Assembly: GCA_011371515.1 (NCBI GenBank)
Contig: DRQE01000076.1
Coordinates: 1-6,454, forward strand
Direction of reading: 5' to 3'
DNA from: Deltaproteobacteria bacterium
GTDB taxonomy: Bacteria; Desulfobacterota; GWC2-55-46; DRQE01
Length of the DNA: 6,454 nucleotides
A program made the translations under genes and the position numbers. Shown piece by piece: positions 1 to 6,200 of the stretch. The notes beneath the pieces were generated by a model, which was not told the DNA's origin, searched no databases, and saw nothing but the letters and a program-made list of their open reading frames with translations. Within the stretch, counting starts at the first letter, position 1. Every line of letters begins with the position of its first letter.

Positions 1-435
1 ATGATAAAAAGACAGGAAAGAATGGACCTTTTTAATGCCTACCTTGAGGAGAAAGGGCTTAAATCCACAAAACAACGCTACTACATAGCAGACACATTCT
101 TTCGAACGAACACACATATAAGCCTTGACGAGCTCTTCAGAAAGGTAAGAAGAAAGTTCCCCAAAATAGGGTTTGCCACGGTCTACCGCACGATGCGCCT
201 TCTTACAGAGTGCGGACTTGCCATAGAGCGACAGTTCGGCGACGGACAGACCCGTTACGAAAATGTGCCAGAAGATGGCCACCACGACCACATAATATGT
301 ATAAAATGCTCAAGAATAGAGGAGTTCCACAACCAGAAGATAGAAGAACTACAGGAAGAGACAGCAAGAAAACTTGGCTTCAAGGTCATACGCCACAAAC
401 TTGAACTCTACGGCTACTGCCGTAACTGTGCATAA
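1..435 (+). CDS. fur: Fur-family ferric uptake regulator
   Basis: A 144-residue Fe(II)-responsive repressor of the Fur family, expected to act as a cytoplasmic dimer on promoters of iron-uptake genes. The N-terminal winged helix (about residues 10-90) contains KGLKSTKQR and the recognition segment GFATVYRTMRLL (57-68). The C-terminal dimerisation/metal domain has GHHDHIIC (93-100), followed by two CxxC pairs, C100/C103 and C140/C143, the usual structural zinc site. H39, E87, H97 and E108 fall where Fur regulatory-site ligands are expected. Glu rather than Asp at 87 argues for Fur over the peroxide sensor PerR, by family knowledge rather than alignment. Zur is not excluded, but the downstream feoB and Fur-like box favour iron. 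The ATG at base 1 is the window edge. An alternative ATG at 22-24 (137 aa) has AGGAAAG at 14-20, though with a short gap, so the true start is uncertain. Length is normal for the family. Confidence 0.92.
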   Translation: MIKRQERMDLFNAYLEEKGLKSTKQRYYIADTFFRTNTHISLDELFRKVRRKFPKIGFATVYRTMRLLTECGLAIERQFGDGQTRYENVPEDGHHDHIICIKCSRIEEFHNQKIEELQEETARKLGFKVIRHKLELYGYCRNCA

Positions 436-449
436 CTACGCCAGCCAGA

Positions 450-470
450 CCCGTAACCAAAACCCGTAAC
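450..470 (+). repeat. Short direct repeat CCCGTAAC, two copies
   Basis: CCCGTAAC occurs at 450-457 and again at 463-470, a 13-bp period. A related CCGTAAC sits at 420-426 in the end of fur. This could be a minor regulatory or chance repeat; no function can be assigned. Confidence 0.3.
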
Positions 471-495
471 AATAGAGATACTCCAAACTCAGGTG

Positions 496-530
496 GACTC
501 TTTCTTAAAGAGTCTTCAGCTTTTATTCTT
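496..530 (+). terminator. Inverted repeat with T-rich tail, possible fur terminator
   Basis: GACTCTTT (496-503) and AAAGAGTC (507-514) are perfect 8-bp inverted arms around the loop CTT. They are followed by the T-rich stretch TTCAGCTTTTATTCTT (515-530). The position, 61 bp after the fur stop and before the feoB promoter, suits an intrinsic terminator. The stem has only three G-C pairs and the T-tract is interrupted, so termination would be weak. The 19-bp palindrome could instead be an operator, centred near -59 from the predicted feoB transcription start. Confidence 0.45.
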
Positions 531-557
531 GTCAATGAAAATGAAAGTGGTTATCAT
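529..557 (+). promoter_or_regulatory. Predicted sigma70-type promoter of feoB
   Basis: TTGTCA (529-534; 5/6 match to TTGACA) and TATCAT (552-557; 5/6 match to TATAAT) are separated by exactly 17 bp. The expected start of transcription, about 7 bp after the -10 element, is base 564, the A of the feoB start codon. The -10 element lies inside the Fur-like box, as expected for a repressed iron-uptake promoter. Confidence 0.55.
542..556 (+). promoter_or_regulatory. Fur-box-like operator upstream of feoB
   Basis: TGAAAGTGGTTATCA matches the 7-1-7 Fur consensus TGATAATnATTATCA at 11 of 14 fixed positions. The outer flanks AA (540-541) and TT (557-558) extend the palindrome to 19 bp. It overlaps the spacer and -10 element of the predicted feoB promoter, so bound Fur would block RNA polymerase. 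The upstream fur gene makes autogenous cluster control by this regulator likely. This is inference, as binding cannot be shown from sequence. Confidence 0.55.
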
Positions 558-563
558 TAAACT

Positions 564-2534
564 ATGACTTCAGGCAAACCTTCACAACAGGGAAAAAGGC
601 GCTTCATACTCGTGGGAAACCCCAATGTGGGAAAGAGCGTGATATTTGGGCTGTTCACAGGAAGGTATGCCACGGTATCGAACTATCCGGGAACCACGGT
701 GGAGGTATCCCGCGGGCTCATGGGTCTGCCTGATGGAGGTGAGGCAGAGCTTATAGACAGCCCGGGGGTTAACACCCTGATTCCCACATCAGAGGACGAG
801 CGGGTCACCCGTGACATACTTCTTTCCACAAAGGCAGATGCCATACTGAATGTGATAGATGCGAAGAATCTCAAAAGAGGGCTTTTTGTAACCCTCCAGC
901 TTGCAGAAATGGGACTGCCTGTCGTGGTGGCGCTCAATATGTACGATGAGGCAGGCGAGAGGGGTATAGAGATAGACCTAAAAAGACTTTCCGAACTGAT
1001 ACAAACCCATGTGCAGCCCACGATAGCCACCCAGAAGTGGGGGGTGGATAAACTCAAAGAGCTTCTCTTACAGGCACGCATGCCTTCCATAGCTGTAATA
1101 TACCCGCCAGAGATAGAGCGTGCAGTAAGGACGATAGAGAAGATACTCCCCGAGGAGATGAAGGCAAAGAGGGCTGTGGCACTGATGCTTCTTTCAGGCG
1201 ATGAGACGATCGAGGGCTTCATAAAAAAGATCCTTCCAGACAAGGAACTCGACAGGATAAAAGCCATTGCAACGGGGCTTGAGGCAAGGTATTCCGAGCC
1301 CCTTGGCTACATCATAAACCGTGAAAGGCTCAAAACGGTAGAGCGCATAATAAGAGAGTGTGTACACATAAAAGAAAGAAGGGTAGGTGGGCTTGCAGGA
1401 GAGGTTCTTGGAAGGTATTCCATACATCCCTTCTGGGGGCTCTTCATACTTGCAGGGGTATTATTTGCCATGTACGAGTTCGTGGGTGTGGTTGGGGCAG
1501 GCATGGTGGCAGACTTCATAGAGGAGACGATCTTTGGCTCGTACCTCAACCCATGGGCAACGAGGGTTGTGGAAGCCCTTATTCCCTACGAGCCACTTCA
1601 GGCATTCCTCGTGGGCGACTACGGCATTATAACCATGGCGCTCACCTATGCTATAGCCATAGTGCTTCCCATAGTGGGGTTTTTCTTCATATTCTTCGGT
1701 GTGCTCGAGGACTCTGGCTATCTGCCAAGGCTTGCCATAATGGTGGACAGGGTCTTCAAACTCATAGGGCTAAATGGTAAGGCAGTACTGCCCATGGTGC
1801 TCGGGCTTGGATGTGATACCATGGCAACCATGACAACCCGTATACTTTCCACCCGTAAGGAGCGCATCATAGTTACCCTTCTTCTTGCCCTCGGGGTGCC
1901 CTGTTCTGCCCAGCTGGGGGTTATACTGGGTATGCTGGGTGCCCTCTCGCTCAAGGCAACGGTTGTGTGGGCAGGTGTGGTGGTGGCGGTGCTCTTTCTG
2001 GTGGCATTTCTATCTTCAAAAGTGGTGCCCGGCGACACATCGGACTTTATCCTCGAGATTCCACCCATACGGGTGCCACAGCTGTCTAACATAGCCCTCA
2101 AGACACTCGTAAGGGTAGAGTGGTATCTCAAAGAGGCGGTGCCACTTTTCATACTCGGCACGATGGTGCTATTCTTTATGGATAGAACAGGGCTTCTCAC
2201 TCTTCTGGAATTCTACGCAGAGCCCGTTATAACGGGGTTCTTGAACCTTCCTGCCGAAACAACGGCAGCCTTTATAGTGGGCTTTTTAAGGAGAGATTAC
2301 GGTGCAGCAGGCCTTTACGCCCTGCAGAAAGAGGGGGTTCTGGAGCCTGTTCAGGTGGTCGTAAGCCTCGTAACCCTTACACTCTTTGTGCCCTGTATAG
2401 CAAACTTCTTTATGATTATAAAGGAGAGGGGGCTCAAGATTGCCATCTACATGGCTCTTTTCATATTTCCCTTTGCAATACTGGTGGGTGGTGTTACAAA
2501 TATGGTATTGAGGGCTTTGGGGGTTCAATTCTGA
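564..2534 (+). CDS. feoB: Ferrous iron transport protein B (FeoB), short form
   Basis: Inner-membrane Fe(II) transporter with an N-terminal GTPase, 656 aa. G motifs: G1 GNPNVGKS (18-25), G2 region NYPGTTVE (40-47), G3 DSPG (65-68), G4 NMYD (125-128), probable G5 near ATQKWG. A helical GDI-like linker runs to about residue 285. The membrane part begins near 290 and shows the FeoB hallmarks LEDSGY (381-386), GLGCD with C417, VPCSAQ with C447, FLRRDYGAAG (574-583) and VPCIANF with C611, the two gate-like repeats. Usual length is 700-780 aa. This protein ends right after its last hydrophobic segment, and the region between the gates looks compact. The start is fixed: in-frame TAA at 558-560 lies just upstream and no other start precedes the G1 motif. 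No Shine-Dalgarno is visible, and the predicted promoter would start transcription at the ATG. The dtxR-feoA gene follows by 16 bp, suggesting an operon. Confidence 0.96.
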   Translation: MTSGKPSQQGKRRFILVGNPNVGKSVIFGLFTGRYATVSNYPGTTVEVSRGLMGLPDGGEAELIDSPGVNTLIPTSEDERVTRDILLSTKADAILNVIDAKNLKRGLFVTLQLAEMGLPVVVALNMYDEAGERGIEIDLKRLSELIQTHVQPTIATQKWGVDKLKELLLQARMPSIAVIYPPEIERAVRTIEKILPEEMKAKRAVALMLLSGDETIEGFIKKILPDKELDRIKAIATGLEARYSEPLGYIINRERLKTVERIIRECVHIKERRVGGLAGEVLGRYSIHPFWGLFILAGVLFAMYEFVGVVGAGMVADFIEETIFGSYLNPWATRVVEALIPYEPLQAFLVGDYGIITMALTYAIAIVLPIVGFFFIFFGVLEDSGYLPRLAIMVDRVFKLIGLNGKAVLPMVLGLGCDTMATMTTRILSTRKERIIVTLLLALGVPCSAQLGVILGMLGALSLKATVVWAGVVVAVLFLVAFLSSKVVPGDTSDFILEIPPIRVPQLSNIALKTLVRVEWYLKEAVPLFILGTMVLFFMDRTGLLTLLEFYAEPVITGFLNLPAETTAAFIVGFLRRDYGAAGLYALQKEGVLEPVQVVVSLVTLTLFVPCIANFFMIIKERGLKIAIYMALFIFPFAILVGGVTNMVLRALGVQF

Positions 2535-2535
2535 C

Positions 2536-2542
2536 GAAGGGG
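2536..2542 (+). promoter_or_regulatory. Ribosome binding site deciding the dtxR-feoA start
   Basis: GAAGGGG lies 8 nt before the ATG at 2551. The in-frame GTG at 2542 would overlap this Shine-Dalgarno, so ATG 2551 is the better start. It sits in the 16-bp gap after the feoB stop, favouring translation from a shared mRNA. Confidence 0.7.
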
Positions 2543-2550
2543 TGTTAGTT

Positions 2551-3207
2551 ATGGACAAGGTATTTGAAGAGCTTCTTGAGTTTATATGGTCTCAGCGGGA
2601 GTGTGGGGTGCACTCTGTTGAAAAGCTCCTTGAGATAGAGGAGGTCAAAAAAGAGGGCGGTGGGATGAAAGCCCTCAAGGAGCTTGAGAAGATAGGGCTT
2701 GTGACCATAGAGGGCGATACCATACACCTTACCGAGCGTGGTGAGAAGGTGGCAGAGCAGGTCATAAGGCGCCACAGGCTTGCCGAAAGGCTTCTCCACG
2801 ACATACTGGACATAGGAAAGGATGAGATAGAGGAACACGCCTGCGACTTCGAACACTCTCTTTCTGATGCCGTAACAGACAGCATATGCACCCTTCTTGG
2901 CCACCCGCCTGCGTGTCCCCACGGGCTACCCATACCACGGGGGGAATGCTGCCGAAAACCCCTGAGCACGGTAAAGCCTCTGGTCAAAAAACTCTCCCAG
3001 CTCGAGGCAGGCAAGAGGGCAAGGATAGTCTTTATAGCATCAGGCAGTTTTGCAAGGTTTGAAAAACTTGGCTCCATGGGGCTTGTGCCCGGTAGCGTGC
3101 TCAAGCTCGTGCAGAAAAGCCCTGCCTTCGTCATAGAGACACAGGAGACCACGATAGCACTCGATGGCTCTGTGGCAGACGAGATATATGTGCGGGAGGA
3201 AAGCTAA
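2551..3207 (+). CDS. DtxR-family metalloregulator fused to a FeoA domain
   Basis: A 218-aa two-part protein. Residues 1-72 form a divergent winged helix. Residues 73-130 are the DtxR/MntR dimerisation and metal domain, with HRLAERLL (75-82), CDFEHSLSD (98-106) and LGHPPACPHGLPIP (116-129). Residues 138-216 are an SH3-like FeoA domain, with LGSMGLVPGSVLKL (173-186). Likely primary-site ligands are E7, C98, E101 and H102; H75 and E79 match the DtxR ancillary site. DtxR members repress or activate metal-uptake genes when loaded with Fe(II) or Mn(II), whereas FeoA is the small cytoplasmic partner of FeoB. No separate feoA is present, so this protein may supply FeoA function to the upstream feoB. 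Cysteines at 98, 113, 122, 133 and 134 are unusually dense. ATG 2551 is chosen over GTG 2542 because of the Shine-Dalgarno at 2536-2542. Which metal and which DNA site it recognises cannot be read from sequence. Confidence 0.9.
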   Translation: MDKVFEELLEFIWSQRECGVHSVEKLLEIEEVKKEGGGMKALKELEKIGLVTIEGDTIHLTERGEKVAEQVIRRHRLAERLLHDILDIGKDEIEEHACDFEHSLSDAVTDSICTLLGHPPACPHGLPIPRGECCRKPLSTVKPLVKKLSQLEAGKRARIVFIASGSFARFEKLGSMGLVPGSVLKLVQKSPAFVIETQETTIALDGSVADEIYVREES

Positions 3208-3214
3208 AAAAAAC

Positions 3215-3249
3215 AGCAATGTGCTACCAAAAAAGAGCAAAATGTGGTA
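3215..3249 (+). repeat. Imperfect direct repeat upstream of dnaE
   Basis: AGCAATGTGCTA (3215-3226) and AGCAAAATGTGGTA (3236-3249) are related copies starting 21 bp apart, about two helical turns, in the 55-bp gap before dnaE. The first also forms a tiny AGCA/TGCT hairpin. I find no convincing -35/-10 pair here. Function is unknown and chance similarity in A-rich sequence is possible. Confidence 0.25.
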
Positions 3250-3262
3250 ATCTTCCTTTATT

Positions 3263-6200
3263 ATGAAACATGCAAGGTTTGTACATCTCCATGTGCACAC
3301 CCAGTACAGCCTTCTTGACGGGGCAATAAGGCTACAGAGCCTTGTAGAGCAGGCAGCAGCATTCCGCATGCCCGCTGTGGCAGTAACAGACCACGGCAAC
3401 ATCTTCGGAGCCATAGAGTTCTACGAGAAGGCATCCGCAGGAGGGGTCAAACCCATCATAGGCTGCGAGATGTATGTGGCACCACGCGACAGAAGGGACA
3501 AGACCCACTCACCCGGTGAGGACATAGCCTACCACCTGATACTTCTTGCAAAGAACATACAGGGCTACAGAAACCTCTGTAAGCTGCTTACGAAGGCATA
3601 TCTTGAGGGCTTTTACTACAAACCAAGGGTAGACAAAGAGCTTCTCAGGGCACACAGCGAAGGGCTCATAGCCCTTTCAGCCTGCCTTCAAGGCGAGATA
3701 CCAAGGCTTGTGCTAAGTGGCAGATTCAACGATGCCCTCAGGGTGGCTGAAGAGTACCGCGAGATCTTCCCTGACAGGCGCTTCTTTCTTGAGCTACAGG
3801 ACAACGGCATAGCCGAACAGAAGAAGGTCAACCAAGCACTCGTAGAGATAGCAAGGGCAACCGGCATACCCCTTGTGGCAACGAACGACTGCCACTACCT
3901 TACACGCGAGGACTCACGGGTGCACGACATCCTTCTCTGCATACAGACAGGAAAGACCATAAACAGCCCCCAGAGGATGCGCTTCGAGACAGACCAGTTC
4001 TACCTTAAATCCCCCGAGGAGATGATAGAGCTTTTCCGTGATGTGCCAGAAGCCATAGAGAACACAGTGGAGATAGCCGAAAGGTGTAACCTCGAGCTTG
4101 AGCTCAACAGAACCCACCTGCCCGACTTCCCGCTTCCAGAAGGCGAGACTGTGGAAACGCTTCTTGAAAGAAAGGCAGCCGAGGGGCTTGAAAAGAGGCT
4201 TAAGAGGATGGGCAAAGAGGGGGAGGAGAAGAAGTGGGTCTACTACGAGAGGCTTAAGAAAGAGCTCGATGTTATAAAGAAGACGGGCTTTTCAGGCTAC
4301 TTCCTCATAGTGAGTGACTTCATAGAAGAGGCAAAAAGGCAGGGCATACCGGTGGGGCCCGGCAGAGGGTCTGCCGCAGGAAGCCTCGTTGCCTATGCGC
4401 TGGGTATAACGAATCTTGACCCTATAAGGTACAACCTGCTTTTCGAGAGGTTCCTCAACCCAGAAAGAATAAGCCTTCCCGATATAGACATAGACTTCTG
4501 CTTCGAGGGCAGAGACGACATAATACGCTATGTTACAGAAAAGTACGGCAAGGACAATGTAACCCAGATTATAACCTTTGGGCAGATGAAGGCACGGGCG
4601 GTCATAAGGGATGTGGGCAGGGCTCTGGACATGAGCTATCAGGAGGTGGACAAAATTGCAAAACTGATACCACCAAGGCTCAACATAACCATAAAGGAAG
4701 CCCTCAAGGAAGAGCCACGCCTTAAGGAGCTTTCAGAAAAAGACCAGCGCGTGGCGGAGCTCATAAACATAGCAATGGCCCTTGAGGGGCTGCCACGCCA
4801 TGCCTCCACACACGCGGCAGGGGTGGTCATATCACAGAAGCCACTGGTTGAGTATCTGCCACTTTACAAGGGGCAGAAAGAGAACATAGTTACCACCCAG
4901 TTCCAGATGAAGGACATAGAGAAGATAGGCCTTGTGAAGTTCGACTTTCTTGGGGTCAAGACCCTTACCGTTATAGACAGGGCTGTAAAAGAGGTTGAAA
5001 GAAACAAAGGGAAGAAGCTCGACATAGACAACATCCCCCTTGACGACGAAAAGACCTACAGGCTCCTTTCGGCAGCCAACACAAACGGTATATTCCAGCT
5101 CGAAAGCTCTGGCATAAAGGAGCTTCTCAAAAAGCTCAAGCCAGAGAAGTTCGAAGACCTTATAGCAACGGTTGCCCTTTACAGGCCGGGACCTCTTCAG
5201 AGCGGTATGGTGGACGAGTTCATAAAACGCAAACACGGCAAAGAGCCTGTCCGCTATGAGCTTCCACAGCTTGAAGACATACTTAAGACCACCTACGGTG
5301 TTATGGTCTATCAGGAACAGGTAATGGAGATTGCCAAGGTCCTTGCGGGGTTTACCCCCGGAGAGGCAGATGTGTTGAGAAAGGCAATGGGTAAGAAGGT
5401 GCCAGAGGTGATGCTCGAGCAGCGTGAAAGGTTTCTTAAGGGCTGCAAAGAGAAGGGCATACCCATGGACAAGGCAGAGAAGATATTCGACCTTATGGCA
5501 AAGTTTGCAGGCTACGGGTTCAACAAAAGCCACAGCGCTGCCTACGCACTGATAGCCTACCAGACAGCCTATCTCAAGGCGCACTATCCGGCAGAGTTCA
5601 TGAGTGCGTTGCTTTCTGCAAACATGGGAGATACAGACAAGATAGTAAAGTACATCGCCGACTGCCGTGAGATGGGCATACAGGTGCTTCCCCCTGACAT
5701 AAACCACAGCTCCATGGACTTTACAGTAAGCGGGGACACCATAAGGTTTGGCCTTCAGGCGGTAAAGAATGTTGGTGCAAGCGCCATAGAGGAGATACTG
5801 CGGGCAAGAGGGGAGGGTGGGCATTTCACCTCCCTCGAGGACTTCCTTGAAAGGGTGGACAGCCGCAGGGTCAATCGCAAGGTTACAGAGAGCCTTATAA
5901 AGTGCGGTGCCTTCGACTTTACTGGCAAGAACCGCGGGGTGCTTATGGCAGAGCTTGTGCTTCTTTCGGAAACGCTTTCAAGAAGACAGGAGGCAGAGCT
6001 TCTTCAGAACTCCCTCTTTGACGGCATGACACAGCCCGTGGCAAGACGGGTGGTGGTAGACGAGGCTGAATGCAGCTGGGACAGACACACCATCCTTGCC
6101 AACGAAAAGGAAGCACTGGGCTTTTACATAACCCACCATCCACTGGAAGACCTTACAGAGGAGATGGCTCTCTACTCAACGGATACCACAGAGACACTGA

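Noticed and set aside
436..563. Riboswitch or structured leader for feoB
   Set aside because: The predicted transcription start at 564 leaves no leader, and apart from the 19-bp palindrome no conserved riboswitch-like helices were seen.
683..1267. Minus-strand open frame of 194 codons inside feoB
   Set aside because: Antisense to the FeoB GTPase and linker, Ser-rich low-complexity translation, no domain signature; a shadow frame.
1358..1780. Plus-strand open frame of 140 codons in another frame of feoB
   Set aside because: Overlaps the FeoB membrane region, which is clearly coding in its own frame; the translation is rich in Cys, His, Arg and Gly and resembles no protein family.
2542..2550. 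GTG start for the DtxR-FeoA protein
   Set aside because: It would overlap its own ribosome binding site, whereas ATG 2551 has GAAGGGG at an 8-nt gap and begins at the conserved first helix.
2592..3152. Minus-strand open frame of 186 codons under dtxR-feoA
   Set aside because: Antisense to a well-supported DtxR-FeoA gene; Ser-rich translation without domains.
3206..3225. Terminator after dtxR-feoA
   Set aside because: The only hairpin is 4 bp (AGCA-ATG-TGCT) and no T-tract follows; the A-run lies before it.
4832..5824. Minus-strand open frame of 330 codons
   Set aside because: It lies wholly antisense to the conserved DnaE polymerase core, its translation shows no recognisable domain, and it is explained by the codon bias of dnaE on the other strand.
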